Below are positions 1-9,456 of a stretch of DNA of 53,648 nucleotides, piece by piece. The DNA comes from a bacterium (GTDB lineage: Bacteria > SZUA-182 > DTGQ01). The stretch is from contig JAILZY010000017.1 of assembly GCA_023512255.1 (NCBI GenBank), forward strand, positions 1-53,648, read 5' to 3'. How positions within the stretch are numbered: position 1 is the first letter of the stretch; each line of letters starts with the position of its first letter. Below the pieces are notes generated by a model. The model was not told the origin of the DNA. It was given only the letters and a program-made list of their open reading frames with translations, and did no database searches. A program made the translations under genes and the position numbers.

Positions 1-77
1 CTATTGTCTTTTACCTCAATACCCTTCCCCTGCAGCTTATCTACTTCTCCTAATTTTAAATATGGGGAACATCTGAT
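1..77. repeat. Left copy of a 77-bp contig-terminal inverted repeat
   Basis: Bases 1-77 are the exact reverse complement of bases 53572-53648, and the match ends abruptly at base 77. The exact length and position at both contig ends suggest that both ends run into the same repeat; 77 is also a word size used by some graph assemblers. The repeat is therefore real at the level of the assembly but may not mark the boundary of any element. Confidence 0.9.
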
Positions 78-86
78 CCTTTGCAT
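1..86 (-). CDS. Possible 5' fragment of a gene running off the left end
   Basis: On the minus strand an ATG at 86-84 opens a frame that stays open to the contig edge, about 28 codons, starting MQRIRCSPYLKLGEV. I do not recognise the product. A purine run just upstream is only a weak ribosome site. The same frame is present in the right-end repeat copy but without the first codons, because the repeat boundary falls at codon 4. It could be the start of a multi-copy gene or chance. Confidence 0.2.
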   Translation of the reverse strand, partial: MQRIRCSPYLKLGEVDKLQGKGIEVKDN

Positions 87-301
87 TTTTTCTTGACCAG
101 ATAAAATAGTTGTGATATCATCAAAAATAATTGTCACTTCTTTATTTTTCGCTTATCGCTATAATAACGTAATTTAGGGCCTTTTTTAAAGCTGTCTTAC
201 TGGTCGTATATTAGCGATTATGTTGATCTCTATGACAATGGCTCGATTGATTTGGCGTTCCCCAGCATAAGCATATATTAACGATTTCTTCCCTTGATTT
301 T
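87..301. other. Intergenic leader before the hydrogenase cluster
   Basis: This AT-rich stretch lies between the contig-end repeat and the maturation protease gene. I see no gene, no clear sigma-70 promoter and no strong ribosome binding site before the ATG at 302. A promoter for the hydrogenase genes is expected here but not shown. Confidence 0.5.
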
Positions 302-784
302 ATGAAAAATTATAAATTAGTGGTTTTAGGCTTAGGAAATCTCTTACTGAAGGATGAAGGCTTTGGTGTGCACTTTGTTCGCCGCTTTCAGAGGAAGTAT
401 CGGGTGCCTGAGCATATAGCCATAATTGACGGCGGCACTCTCGGTTATGCTCTGATGGATATTATCTGCCAGACAGAGCACCTTTTGGTAGTTGATACGG
501 TCAAGGCGGATGATGAGCCAGGGTCAATTTACCGATTTTCTCCACAGGCAATTCCTGCCTATCTGGATTATACGGCCAGCGCCCACGAGGTTGAATTTAT
601 GGATGTTCTGCTTAAGGCTGAGATGCTGGGGGAGGCGCCGGCCACAACGATTATCGCCGTGAGTGTGGGTGAGATCAAGGGAATGGGGATGGAGTTAAGC
701 AAGGTTATGGAGGATGCTCTTCTAAAAGTAGAAGATATGGTCAAACAAGAGATAAAGATTTTGAGCAAAGATTTCAGTTACTGA
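302..784 (+). CDS. hyaD: [NiFe]-hydrogenase maturation protease (HyaD/HybD family)
   Basis: This 160-residue protein matches the usual length of hydrogenase-specific endopeptidases, which remove the C-terminal tail of the large subunit once nickel is in place. Visible are the N-terminal GLGN motif at residues 10-13, Glu19 in KDEG, Asp65 in LLVVDT, and His95 in SAHE, the three expected nickel-sensing ligands. Its substrate is probably the large subunit two genes downstream, which keeps a 15-residue tail after its DPCxxCxxH motif. The gene comes first, 63 bp before the small subunit gene, whereas the protease more often follows the structural genes. The ATG at 302 is the only good start, although a Shine-Dalgarno sequence is weak. 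No hypA-F genes are in the window. Confidence 0.9.
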   Translation: MKNYKLVVLGLGNLLLKDEGFGVHFVRRFQRKYRVPEHIAIIDGGTLGYALMDIICQTEHLLVVDTVKADDEPGSIYRFSPQAIPAYLDYTASAHEVEFMDVLLKAEMLGEAPATTIIAVSVGEIKGMGMELSKVMEDALLKVEDMVKQEIKILSKDFSY

Positions 785-847
785 TCATTCAATGAAACGC
801 TTCCCGCTTAAACCGCCAATGGGGATGGTGGTGATAAGGAGGATGTT

Positions 848-2050
848 ATGGCCCTGGATGAAATGTTTTCAAACCAGAGTGAAGAACTGAGAGCTTGCTA
901 TAATGACCTGATGAAGAGGTGTGAGGTTCATCTTGATAAAATGCACCAGAAGCTTCCTCCGCCCAAAGATCGGTGGAATGAAATCTTGAATTCGCATGGG
1001 GTGAGCAGACGTGATTTTCTGAAATGGTGCTCGATCATGACTGCTGCCCTGGCCCTGCCGCCGGTCTTTACCCCCAAAGTGGCTAAAGCTGCCGGAATGG
1101 CCAACCGCCTTCCTGTGGTCTGGCTAAATCTGGCCGAGTGTACAGGCTGTACCGAGGCTTTACTTCGAACCGCCTATCCTGGGATAGATGATCTTATTCT
1201 GGATACGCTCTCCTTGGAGTATCATGAGACCCTAATGGCGGCCTCAGGCTATCAGGCTGAGGAGTGCCTGAGCGAGGCCCTGGAAAAATTTGCCGGCCAG
1301 TTTGTTTGTGTTATCGAGGGTGCTATTCCAATGGGCCTGAATGGAAAGTATCTGACCATTGGGGCCAAGGGGAAAACCGGATATGAGATAGCCAAAGAGG
1401 TAGCCTCAAAAGCGGCTATGGTAATCTGTATTGGCTCATGCTCTTCTTATGGAAACATTCAAGCAGCCAGGCCAAATCCAACCAAGGCTCGAGGGGTTGC
1501 TGAGGCGCTGAAAATTTCAACAGTCAATATTGCCGGCTGTCCCCCAAATGCCACCAATTTTGTTGGCACCCTGCTGCACTACCTCCTGTTTGGTGCTCTT
1601 CCTGCCCTTGACAGGCTGGGGCGTCCCTTGTGGGCCTATGGAAAGCGGATCCATGATTTTTGCGAGCGCCGGCCGCATTATGATGCCGGAGAATTCGTGG
1701 AGGAGTGGGGAGATGAGTACGCCAAGCGCGGTTTTTGTCTCTACAAGGTAGGCTGCAAAGGGCCCTACACCTATGCCAATTGCAGCCAGGTCCGGTTTAA
1801 CCAGGGTGTTTCATGGCCGGTGATGGCCGGGCATGGATGCATCGGCTGCACTGAGCCAGACTTTTGGGACAAAATGGCTCCTCTTGAAAAGCCGATGGCT
1901 GACCATGCTCCTCTTCCCCTAGCTGGAGTTGAGGCGACGGCTGATGAGATTGGTCTTGGATTGACTATGGTAACGCTGGCTGGAATTGGTGCCCATGCCC
2001 TGGGAAGTGTATTTAGGGGAGTTGGAAAAGAGAAAGGAGGCGAGGAGTAA
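848..2050 (+). CDS. hyaA: [NiFe]-hydrogenase small subunit, Tat-exported, group 1 type
   Basis: This is the 400-residue electron-transfer subunit of a membrane-bound uptake hydrogenase. A twin-arginine signal is seen as SRRDFLKW (Arg54-Arg55) followed by a hydrophobic stretch. It is preceded by an unusually long hydrophilic leader of about 50 residues, but an AGGAGG site at 838-843 supports the ATG at 848. Proximal cluster ligands include Cys98 and Cys101 (ECTGC), then GSCSSYGN and GCPPN. The distal cluster has IHDFC and further cysteines, and the medial cluster region ends in GCIGC. The two extra cysteines of O2-tolerant enzymes are absent: Gly lies between Cys98 and Cys101, and Asn follows GSCSSYG. 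An O2-sensitive standard enzyme is therefore inferred. A C-terminal hydrophobic helix near residues 368-390 probably anchors it to the membrane beside the cytochrome b. Confidence 0.95.
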   Translation: MALDEMFSNQSEELRACYNDLMKRCEVHLDKMHQKLPPPKDRWNEILNSHGVSRRDFLKWCSIMTAALALPPVFTPKVAKAAGMANRLPVVWLNLAECTGCTEALLRTAYPGIDDLILDTLSLEYHETLMAASGYQAEECLSEALEKFAGQFVCVIEGAIPMGLNGKYLTIGAKGKTGYEIAKEVASKAAMVICIGSCSSYGNIQAARPNPTKARGVAEALKISTVNIAGCPPNATNFVGTLLHYLLFGALPALDRLGRPLWAYGKRIHDFCERRPHYDAGEFVEEWGDEYAKRGFCLYKVGCKGPYTYANCSQVRFNQGVSWPVMAGHGCIGCTEPDFWDKMAPLEKPMADHAPLPLAGVEATADEIGLGLTMVTLAGIGAHALGSVFRGVGKEKGGEE

Positions 2051-2051
2051 C

Positions 2052-3725
2052 ATGGCCAGGCGTATTATCGTTGATCCGATTACCAGAATCGAAGGACATC
2101 TTCGAATTGAAGTAGAAATAGACGACCAAAACCGCGTTGTTGATGCCTGGAGTTCGGCTACTCTTTGGCGGGGGTTTGAGCTGATTTTAAAAGGAAGAGA
2201 CCCCAGGGATGCAGGTCTGATTACTCAGAGGTTTTGCGGCGTATGCACCTATTCTCACTACGAGGCAGCCACCCTGGCTGTAGAGGATGCCATTGGCGTG
2301 GTGCCGCCGAAAAATGCACGGCTCATTAGAAACCTTATCCAGGGGGCGCAATATCTTCATGATAAAATTGTGCACTTTTATCATCTTCACGGCCTTGATT
2401 GGGTGGATATTGTCAGTGCCCTATCAGCCAGGCCAGATGAGGCCGTAGATCTGGCCCGCAGTGTCTGTGAAACTCCTTATAACTGCTCGGTTACCCATTA
2501 TGAGGAAGTCCAAAAGCGCCTGACCGCCTTTGTTCAAAGTGGCCGCCTTGGCCCCTTTGCCCATGCCTATTGGGGCAATCCATCCTATAAACTCCCACCT
2601 CCAGCTAATTTAGTTATTGCCTCTCATTATTTGGATGCCTTGAGTGTCCAGCGAGTAGCTGCCCAGATGATGGCCCTGTTTGGCGGCAAAAATCCCCATC
2701 CGCAAACCTTGGTCGTCGGCGGTGTAACCAGTGTAATGGATGCTTTGAATACCAGCCGGTTGGGAGAATATCTCTACCGACTGAGAGAGGTGAAGAAATT
2801 CATTGAAACGGCTTATCTTCCCGATGTTCTCCTGGCTGCCCGCTATTACAAGGATGAAGGGATAGCAGGCATCGGCGCAGGAGTAAAAAATTACCTGAGC
2901 TATGGAGGATTTCCTCTTGATGATCAGTGGCATGGAAAACTTTTTCCCCGCGGGGTAATCCTGGGAGGAAATTTAAGCCAGGTATATGAAATTGATGAGA
3001 AAAAGATAACCGAAGAGGTAACTCATTCCTGGTATGAAGGCCAGGGCGCTGTGCATCCCTATGATGGTGAAACTAGGCCAAATTATACCGGTTTTGATGA
3101 GCAGGGAAACCTCAAAGGGAGCGAAAAGTATAGCTGGGTCAAAGCCCCTCGCTATGATGGAAAACCAATGGAAGTTGGCCCTCTGGCTCGGATTCTGGTC
3201 GGCTATGCCAGTGGAGATAAAAAGATCAGAGAACTGGTTGATGGATTAATCAGTAAAACTGGCCTTCCGACCGAAGCCCTTTTCTCAACCCTTGGCCGGA
3301 CAGCGGCTCGCTGTCTTGAGGCCAAACTGATCGCCGATAATGTCGAGGGGTGGGTTTTAGAGCTGGTGAGTAACATTAAGGCTGGTGACCAAAGGACCTG
3401 GACCCGATGCGATATTCCAAAATCAGCTCAAGGCCGGGGAATGACTGAAGCCCCAAGGGGTAGTCTGGGACATTGGATAAGAATCGAGAACAAGGCTATC
3501 GCTAACTACCAGGCGGTTGTACCCTCGACCTGGAATGCCTCACCTAGGGATGAGAAGGGGCAAAGAGGCCCATACGAGGAGGCCCTGATAGGAATCTTAC
3601 TAGCTAATCCTGATCAGCCCCTGGAGATTATCCGCACCATCCACTCCTTTGACCCCTGTCTGGCCTGTGCGGTCCATATTATTGATCCCCGAAAAAGCAC
3701 AATCAGAGAGTTTAAGATCCAGTGA
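2052..3725 (+). CDS. hyaB: [NiFe]-hydrogenase large (catalytic) subunit
   Basis: This 557-residue subunit holds the Ni-Fe site that splits H2. The N-terminal motif is RFCGVCTYSH (Cys62, Cys65, His69) and the C-terminal motif is DPCLACAVH (Cys536, Cys539). After that His come 15 residues that the HyaD-type protease should remove. RIEGHLRIEVEI near residue 12 is the usual family start. The chosen ATG at 2052 follows AAAGGAGGCGAGG and lies directly after the small-subunit stop; an in-frame ATG at 1986 would overlap the small subunit and is less likely. The protein has no signal of its own and is expected to ride out with the Tat-tagged small subunit. Confidence 0.96.
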   Translation: MARRIIVDPITRIEGHLRIEVEIDDQNRVVDAWSSATLWRGFELILKGRDPRDAGLITQRFCGVCTYSHYEAATLAVEDAIGVVPPKNARLIRNLIQGAQYLHDKIVHFYHLHGLDWVDIVSALSARPDEAVDLARSVCETPYNCSVTHYEEVQKRLTAFVQSGRLGPFAHAYWGNPSYKLPPPANLVIASHYLDALSVQRVAAQMMALFGGKNPHPQTLVVGGVTSVMDALNTSRLGEYLYRLREVKKFIETAYLPDVLLAARYYKDEGIAGIGAGVKNYLSYGGFPLDDQWHGKLFPRGVILGGNLSQVYEIDEKKITEEVTHSWYEGQGAVHPYDGETRPNYTGFDEQGNLKGSEKYSWVKAPRYDGKPMEVGPLARILVGYASGDKKIRELVDGLISKTGLPTEALFSTLGRTAARCLEAKLIADNVEGWVLELVSNIKAGDQRTWTRCDIPKSAQGRGMTEAPRGSLGHWIRIENKAIANYQAVVPSTWNASPRDEKGQRGPYEEALIGILLANPDQPLEIIRTIHSFDPCLACAVHIIDPRKSTIREFKIQ

Positions 3726-3754
3726 GTAGTTGAGGAAAGGAGGGTAAGGGGCCG

Positions 3755-4459
3755 ATGATAAGTTCAATGAAAAAAAGAAGGCAGGGCAGGGCAAAGCCCC
3801 TGGTGGCCAGAAAGCAGTGGTCTGTGGCCATGTGCATCAATCATTGGGCCATGGCTGTCTGCATCGTGATTCTGATTATTAGCGGATTATATATTGGCCG
3901 TCCCCTGACTATAGGAGCAGGGGAAACTTGGCAAAAGTTTTCTATGGCTAAGGTTCGCTTTATACATCTTATCTTTGGTTTTATCCTGACGGCGCTTTTT
4001 ATCTGGCGGATTTACCTGGCGTTTTTTTCGCGCTTTCATGCAGACTGGAAGGATTTTTTCGCCTGGCTCGATCTCAAGAGCGTATATCACCAGGTCAAGT
4101 TTTATATGCTTATTACCACCCAGATGCCTGAGCATACCGGACTATATGGGACCTTGCAGTCTGCGGCTTATGGTTTTTTGCTGCTCATGGTTTTTTTAGT
4201 CGTGATAACCGGCCTGATTCTTTACGCTGCCCTTTACCGAGCAGGACTTGGAGGCGCCATCTATATGTTTTCCCGGCATCTTGAAGGTGTTTTTGGTGGC
4301 CTGGCCGGAGCCCGCCTCATCCACCATATTCTGACTTGGGGCTTTGTCTTATTTATCTGCGTCCATACTTATCTAGCATTCTGGTATGATATTGTTTCCA
4401 AACGGGGCACTATTTCTTCGATTATCAGTGGACGAGTTTTTGAACATAGTGATATCTAA
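3755..4459 (+). CDS. hyaC: Hydrogenase-linked cytochrome b (HyaC-type)
   Basis: This 234-residue integral membrane protein has four predicted helices, near residues 24-48, 72-95, 140-165 and 185-213. Several histidines sit where haem ligands are expected: INHWAMA in helix 1, RFIHLIFG in helix 2, and RLIHHIL with FICVHTY in helix 4. In this family the b-type cytochrome takes electrons from the hydrogenase small subunit and reduces quinone. It is the last gene of the set, 29 bp after the large subunit, with a GGAGGG ribosome site before the ATG at 3755; a second ATG at 3767 is possible. A triple-hairpin repeat begins at its stop codon and may end the transcript. Confidence 0.88.
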   Translation: MISSMKKRRQGRAKPLVARKQWSVAMCINHWAMAVCIVILIISGLYIGRPLTIGAGETWQKFSMAKVRFIHLIFGFILTALFIWRIYLAFFSRFHADWKDFFAWLDLKSVYHQVKFYMLITTQMPEHTGLYGTLQSAAYGFLLLMVFLVVITGLILYAALYRAGLGGAIYMFSRHLEGVFGGLAGARLIHHILTWGFVLFICVHTYLAFWYDIVSKRGTISSIISGRVFEHSDI

Positions 4460-4585
4460 GGGGAAAACCCTTTTGAAAAATGGTTTTCCCCTTAGAACCC
4501 TTTTCCTAAAACTTTAATTAATTATTAATTAAAGTTTTAGGAGGATGGTTTGGAAGGAACCCTTTTTCAAAAGGGTTCCTTCCAA
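4458..4585. repeat. Triple-hairpin dispersed repeat, copy 1 (bidirectional terminator-like)
   Basis: Three inverted repeats lie in a row: 4458-4493 (stem AAGGGGAAAACC), 4505-4541 (stem CCTAAAACTTTAAT) and 4550-4585 (stem TTGGAAGGAACCC). The same arrangement recurs at 13219-13384, and two of the three hairpins at 21142-21224. Here it lies between convergent hyaC and uvrA, so a terminator role on both strands is plausible. The uvrA frame runs through two of the hairpins. Confidence 0.85.
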
Positions 4586-7514
4586 AATCAGTTTCCAACC
4601 AATCCCTTAGTACCTGACCTGTTGCTGACTCACTGATGCGGCAGATCTCTTCGGGAGTTCCTGCGGCCACTACCCTGCCGCCCTGATCCCCTCCTTCGGG
4701 GCCAAGATCAATGATGTAGTCTGCGGTTTTGATAGTGTCTAGGTTGTGCTCGATGATCAGTACACTGTTGCCTGCATCCACCAGGCGGTTTAGGACAATC
4801 AGGAGTTTGCGAATATCCTCAAAGTGCAGCCCAGTAGTTGGCTCATCTAGTAGGTAGAGGGTCCTTCCGGTATCGGTTCGGGCAAGCTCACGGGATAGCT
4901 TGATCCGTTGAGCCTCTCCTCCTGAGAGGGTAGTTGAGGGCTGACCCAGTTTGATGTATTCCAGCCCTACATCGCGCAGGGTTTGTAGGATACGGATTAT
5001 TTTCGGATGGTTTGAAAAAATAGACATGGCTTCCTCTACGGTGGTATCGAGTATCTGGGCGATATTCTTTCCCCGGTAAGTGATCCGCAAGGTCGCTTCA
5101 TTGAACCGGCTTCCGTGGCAGACCTCACACGGTACATAGACATCGGGCAGAAAGTGCATCTCTACCTTGACCATACCTTCTCCTGAGCAGGCCTCGCACC
5201 GCCCGCCCTTCAGATTGAAGCTAAATCTTTCTTTACCGTATCCGGCAATCTTAGCCTCGGTCTGCCAGGAAAATACCTCTCGGATAAGGTCAAAGAGCTT
5301 GACATAGGTGGCCGGATTGGAGCGAGGAGTGCGTCCGATGGGCTGCTGGTCAATATTGATGATTTTGTCGAGCTGCTCTAAGCCTTCAATCCCTCGATGT
5401 TTGCCTATCGGCAATCTGGCCCCTTGCAGGTAATTGGCTGCAGCTGGATAGAGAATCTGGCGGATGAGGCTACTTTTCCCCGCTCCAGAGACACCGGTTA
5501 CAAAGCAGAGCACCCCAAGCGGGATGGAGACATCAATATCTTTGAGATTGTTTTCACTCGCTCCTCGAATAGTGATCCACCCTTTGGGGGCTCTTCGAGT
5601 TTGGGGAATTGGGATTTTTTTTCTGCCTGAGAGGTATTGTCCAGTCAGGGAGCGAGGATCCTTTTTCATCATTTCAGGGGTGCCGGAGAAAATGATCTCT
5701 CCGCCGTGCACACCAGCGCCTGGCCCAAAGTCAACTACATGGTCTGCGGCTTCGATTGTCTCTCGGTCATGTTCGACTACGATTAGGGAATTGCCAATAT
5801 CCCGAAGGTGGAGGAGTGCCTTCAGCAGCTTCTGGTTGTCCCGCTGGTGAAGGCCGATGCTCGGCTCATCGAGCACATAGAGGACGCCGGTAAGCTCTGT
5901 GCCCATCTGACTAGCCAGTCGAAGCCGCTGGGATTCACCGCCCGAAAGCGATGGCCCAGATCTATTGAGTGATAGATACCCAAGCCCAACATTGAGCAAA
6001 AAACGCAGCCTAGATTGCAACTCCTTGATCAGCTCGGCGGCAATCAGGGCTCGGCTGCTGCCCTCTATCTTCAGGGTAGTAAAAAAGTCGTACAGATGCT
6101 CAATACTCATGGAGGTGAGCTCAGGCAGGCTCTTTCCACCTACCAGGACACTGCGGGCTTCTGGCCTAAGCCTTGTTCCCCCACAGGCGCTACAGGGGAC
6201 ATCGCTCAGATACTGTTCATAGCGGCTCTTTTGGCTCTCTGAGGTAGTCTGTTTCATGCGGCGAAGGAGCATGGGAATAATCCCTTCATTTTTGGTCGTG
6301 TAGTCAAGATCGAATTTCGGCCCCTTGTAGTTGACCACAAATTCCCGATCGCCTGAGCCGTAGAGAATGGCCTCCTGGTGCTCCTTGCTCAGCTCGCCGA
6401 AAGGGGTGTCAAGGTCAATGCCAAGTTCTTTGGCGATGGCTGAAAAAATCTGATACGACCAGCCTTTTTGGTTTTTTAGGGAAAAACCAACAGCTTCGAG
6501 CGCACCTTGATTAATGGACTTGCTCGGATCAGGCACGATCAGGCTAGGATCGATCTCGGCCCGGGTGCCAAGGCCATTACACTCACGGCACATCCCCAAG
6601 GGACTATTGAACGAGAAAAGCTGCGGGTTGAGCTCTGGAAAGCTCAGGCCGCAAAGATCACAGGCCAGATGCTCACTAAAAGGGATATCCTGAAAGCCAT
6701 GCCGCGGCTGCGGGCTACGATCTCCTGAAGCTGCGCCCTTGCCTAGGCCGACGGATGAGGCCTCATCCAGGCAGGAGACCACCACCTGCCCCTTGCCTAC
6801 CCTAAGAGCTGTTTCTATCGAATCGGTCAGCCGCTCTTTAATTTGATCTGAAATGATCAGTCGGTCTACAACCACCTCGATGGTGTGCTTTTTCTTTTTA
6901 TCCAGGCTAGGGATTTCAGAAAGCTCTAGCACCTGGCCATCGAGCCTAAGTCGGACAAAGCCGCCCCGCTGAACCTCGATCAGAAGGTCTTTGAATTCTC
7001 CTTTCCTCTCCCGCACTAGAGGGGCCAGGATGAGAATTTTGGTTTTGGGAGGCAGGCGCAAAACCTCAACCACGATCTGATCGGGCGACTGAGCCCCAAT
7101 CGGGCGGCCACAGCGATAGCAGTGCTGGATGCCAACCCGAGCAAAAAGCACCCTAAGGTAGTCATAGATTTCGGTCAGGGTACCAACGGTCGAGCGGGGG
7201 TTTTTGCTGGCTGCCTTTTGCTCGATAGCAATAGTGGGCGAAAGCCCTCGAATATAGTCATAGTGGGGTTTTTCCATCTGCCCCAAAAACTGGCGGGCAT
7301 AGCTCGACAGCGATTCCACATAGCGGCGCTGTCCCTCGGCATAGATAGTATCAAAGGCCAGGGAGGATTTTCCAGAGCCACTTACGCCGGTAAAGACTAC
7401 TAGCTTCTTTTTGGGAATTTCCAGGTTGATATTTTTTAGGTTGTGCTCTCGAGCTCCTTGAATAATCAGACTAGTTAGCTCGGAGGAAGAGCGATCAGCA
7501 CCATCATTGCTCAT
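4518..7514 (-). CDS. uvrA: Excinuclease ABC subunit A
   Basis: UvrA is the dimeric damage-recognition ATPase of nucleotide excision repair. The protein is 998 residues, against a usual length near 940. Two ABC ATPase modules are visible, with Walker [10 protein letters not shown] at about residue 43 and GVSGAGKSS at about 674. ABC signatures LSGGESQRL and LSGGEAQRI and zinc-finger cysteines ([19 protein letters not shown]) are present. The last 22 or so residues are read from a dispersed triple-hairpin repeat, giving a tail [20 protein letters not shown] that is unlike the family. The original stop was probably lost when the repeat arrived or expanded. The start ATG at 7514 precedes MSNDGADRS; the conserved region begins near residue 14. 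Confidence 0.96.
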   Translation of the reverse strand: MSNDGADRSSSELTSLIIQGAREHNLKNINLEIPKKKLVVFTGVSGSGKSSLAFDTIYAEGQRRYVESLSSYARQFLGQMEKPHYDYIRGLSPTIAIEQKAASKNPRSTVGTLTEIYDYLRVLFARVGIQHCYRCGRPIGAQSPDQIVVEVLRLPPKTKILILAPLVRERKGEFKDLLIEVQRGGFVRLRLDGQVLELSEIPSLDKKKKHTIEVVVDRLIISDQIKERLTDSIETALRVGKGQVVVSCLDEASSVGLGKGAASGDRSPQPRHGFQDIPFSEHLACDLCGLSFPELNPQLFSFNSPLGMCRECNGLGTRAEIDPSLIVPDPSKSINQGALEAVGFSLKNQKGWSYQIFSAIAKELGIDLDTPFGELSKEHQEAILYGSGDREFVVNYKGPKFDLDYTTKNEGIIPMLLRRMKQTTSESQKSRYEQYLSDVPCSACGGTRLRPEARSVLVGGKSLPELTSMSIEHLYDFFTTLKIEGSSRALIAAELIKELQSRLRFLLNVGLGYLSLNRSGPSLSGGESQRLRLASQMGTELTGVLYVLDEPSIGLHQRDNQKLLKALLHLRDIGNSLIVVEHDRETIEAADHVVDFGPGAGVHGGEIIFSGTPEMMKKDPRSLTGQYLSGRKKIPIPQTRRAPKGWITIRGASENNLKDIDVSIPLGVLCFVTGVSGAGKSSLIRQILYPAAANYLQGARLPIGKHRGIEGLEQLDKIINIDQQPIGRTPRSNPATYVKLFDLIREVFSWQTEAKIAGYGKERFSFNLKGGRCEACSGEGMVKVEMHFLPDVYVPCEVCHGSRFNEATLRITYRGKNIAQILDTTVEEAMSIFSNHPKIIRILQTLRDVGLEYIKLGQPSTTLSGGEAQRIKLSRELARTDTGRTLYLLDEPTTGLHFEDIRKLLIVLNRLVDAGNSVLIIEHNLDTIKTADYIIDLGPEGGDQGGRVVAAGTPEEICRISESATGQVLRDWLETDFGRNPFEKGFLPNHPPKTLINN

Positions 7515-7792
7515 TTGTCTTCTATCTTCTCCCTTTCATACTCTCCTATGATACGGCAAATAGGGTGTTTTGGTCAAGATACCCAACGGATGCTTCCCTA
7601 AGGGAGAAAAGCTTATACCCCTAGATGCATCGGTGCATTGTTTGCCCCAAAGTGAGGCAGAAGCAGGAAATTGTGCGGTAAATATTTGCAATTTCCTCTC
7701 CCTTGCTATAGAATTCATTTAGATTCCTAGATCAAAAACGAGAGGGGAAAAAGTTAGAGGAATTTGCTGCTTTGGTTTTTTCTAATGAGCAG
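7515..7792. other. Intergenic region between divergent uvrA and rpn-like genes
   Basis: About 280 bp without a supported gene. It should hold the uvrA promoter, but I cannot point to clear -35 and -10 boxes. A small inverted repeat, GATGCATCGGTGCATTG, is seen near 7623-7640. Confidence 0.4.
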
Positions 7793-7926
7793 CTTAGTGG
7801 TCTTTTCGCTAACAAAGTGTGCAAGCTGCGGCGGCGATACAAGGTCCGCCCCTACACCTCTACAATTGATAGCGTAATTGATCCGCTGCGCACTTGTGTT
7901 ACACACTTAGCGAAAGAACCACTTAG
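7793..7926. repeat. MITE-like element A1
   Basis: A roughly 134-bp element with inverted ends: CTTAGTGGTCTTTTCGCTAA on the left and the complement of TTAGCGAAAGAACCACTTAG on the right. The core contains GATAGCGTAATTGATCCGC, shared with copies at 44096-44216 and 49148-49294. It carries no transposase. It ends about 20 bp before the GTG start of the next gene and supplies an open frame that falsely lengthens that gene. Confidence 0.8.
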
Positions 7927-7945
7927 TCACAGGGGAAAGCAGAAA

Positions 7946-8905
7946 GTGAGGAAGATAAATCAATATGATCGTAGTCTTAAAATCTTGGCTAGGCTCTATC
8001 CAGCGATGTTTTTAAGTCTTTTAATTGACCCTGCTGACCGTCTCGAAATTACCGTTGAAAACCCTGAGATTAACATTCCAGAGAAGCGAGGGGATTATGT
8101 TTGGAAGGTAAGCGATGGTGAGCAGGAGGCATATTTTATCTTTGAGTTTCAGCTTCGAGCCAACCAGGAGGCTCTCCGTCGCGCCTATATCAAGTGTGCG
8201 CTCCTGCACGAAGGCTGTAATCTTCCAGTGATTGGCGTAGTTCTTTATCTGACCAAAAATTCCTATCAGGATAAGTACGAGATTAACTTTCACGGCTGCA
8301 AAAACCAGTACTTTTTTGAGACAATAAAACTATGGGAATATCGGGAAGAAATTGAGCAGGGGAAAAGGAAGGAATTGGCCCCTTTTTTAGTCTTGATCTC
8401 TGATCATCCTGATGAAAATGTGCTAAGGAGGGAAAAGGAGCTGATCATGCAGGTTGAGGACGAAAAGAAAAGGGCTGATCTTTTATCCATAGCTTTGACA
8501 ATGGGTTTGCGTTACTTTCCGCAAAATTGGATTAGGGAGTATTTTAAAGAGGAAATGACCATTATGAAAACAGCCAATATTTTCCAAGAATTAATTGATG
8601 AAGGAATCCAAAAGGGAATACAGCAAGGAATACAGCAAGGAATACAGCAAGGAATACAGCAGGGAATACAGCAAGGAATACAACAAGGAATACAGCAAGG
8701 GATACAACAGGGCGCTAGAGAAACTGCTCAGGAGTCTATCATTGAGATTCTACAAACGAGGTTTCATCTGATTCCCAGCGGATTAGCCAAGTTAATAAGA
8801 CAGATAGAAGATATTACCATTTTGCATGGACTACTCAGGAAGGCAGTGCTCGTGGAATCATTAGAGAAATTTGAGGAGATCGTCAGGGCATCCTTTTCCG
8901 GATAG
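7946..8905 (+). CDS. Rpn/YhgA-like PD-(D/E)XK family protein, copy 1
   Basis: This 319-residue protein resembles the recombination-promoting nuclease (Rpn)/putative transposase group. The core has a conserved Asp in RGDYVWKV and the acidic-x-Gln motif FEFQL, followed by an Arg/Tyr helix (RRAYIKCALLH), which together suggest a PD-(D/E)XK fold. The C-terminus has about eight tandem GIQQ units encoded by a 12-bp repeat. The GTG at 7946 is chosen because AGGGGAAA precedes it, because the homologous start of the paralogue at 26280 lies at the same place, and because the upstream open frame is MITE sequence. Possible roles are DNA cleavage or recombination; no partner gene is obvious. Confidence 0.7.
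   Translation: MRKINQYDRSLKILARLYPAMFLSLLIDPADRLEITVENPEINIPEKRGDYVWKVSDGEQEAYFIFEFQLRANQEALRRAYIKCALLHEGCNLPVIGVVLYLTKNSYQDKYEINFHGCKNQYFFETIKLWEYREEIEQGKRKELAPFLVLISDHPDENVLRREKELIMQVEDEKKRADLLSIALTMGLRYFPQNWIREYFKEEMTIMKTANIFQELIDEGIQKGIQQGIQQGIQQGIQQGIQQGIQQGIQQGIQQGARETAQESIIEILQTRFHLIPSGLAKLIRQIEDITILHGLLRKAVLVESLEKFEEIVRASFSG
8614..8712 (+). repeat. In-frame 12-bp tandem repeat inside rpn-like copy 1
   Basis: The unit GGAATACAGCAA is repeated about eight times with a few third-base changes, encoding (GIQQ)n. Because the unit is a multiple of three, slippage would change coil length without breaking the frame. Confidence 0.9.
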
Positions 8906-8922
8906 CGCTGTTTTTACTCTTT

Positions 8923-9456
8923 ATGAATAAAGACCACTATTCGTCAACAGGTTTGATCGTCCTGATAGCATGTTTGATAATAGTCTCATTTTCGGGTTGC
9001 GCCAGCAGTAGTGGAGGTCAGGGCTTTTTTCTCCAGGCTCACTGGCCAGCCCCAGCCGCCTGGCCTAAAACTTCTCTTGAGAGCAGCAAAGTTGAGGGTA
9101 GCGATCAGGCCGGAGGGGAATTTAGCCAAGTTGCTTCGGCAACCTGCCGCGGCCTAGCTATCCCTTTTCTGGTTACTGGGGCTGCTGGCTTGTGGTATCT
9201 TGAGCGCACCGCAGAGGATGATGATCCAGGCAGCATGAGCGATATTCACCACAGGCGCAATCTTTGTCTCCTCAGTCTTGGCTCTTTCCTTGTAGGCAGC
9301 ATTCTTTATTCGGCTAGCTACGGTTTTGACGGTCTGGTTTTGGGCTTCTATCCTCCTGTGGCCATCTTTATTAAGTATCCAGAGACTGCTTCCTTCCAGA
9401 AGTATCCAGAGACCGCTTCCTTCCAGCCAGTGAACTGCTTGAAGTTAATCCCTTAG
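8923..9456 (+). CDS. Hypothetical lipoprotein with membrane segments
   Basis: This 177-residue protein has a signal peptide ending in a lipobox, SFSGC, so it is probably lipid-anchored. Two further hydrophobic segments lie near residues 78-92 and 110-128. I do not recognise a family. It begins 17 bp after the rpn-like gene, so they may share a transcript. The C-terminus holds a perfect nine-residue repeat, KYPETASFQ twice, created by a 27-bp tandem duplication close to the stop codon. The Shine-Dalgarno site is weak. Confidence 0.6.
   Translation: MNKDHYSSTGLIVLIACLIIVSFSGCASSSGGQGFFLQAHWPAPAAWPKTSLESSKVEGSDQAGGEFSQVASATCRGLAIPFLVTGAAGLWYLERTAEDDDPGSMSDIHHRRNLCLLSLGSFLVGSILYSASYGFDGLVLGFYPPVAIFIKYPETASFQKYPETASFQPVNCLKLIP
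9373..9426 (+). repeat. 27-bp tandem duplication at the lipoprotein 3' end
   Basis: Copies at 9373-9399 and 9400-9426 differ at one base. They keep the frame and add KYPETASFQ once more just before the stop. Confidence 0.95.

Noticed and set aside
5464-5850. Antisense frame within uvrA
   Set aside because: It shadows a conserved ATPase module and has no independent support.
7772-7945. N-terminal extension of rpn-like copy 1
   Set aside because: These codons are read from MITE-like element A1; the GTG at 7946 has a ribosome site and matches the paralogue.
8614-8712. CRISPR-like array at the GIQQ repeats
   Set aside because: The 12-bp units are contiguous, in frame and without spacers.
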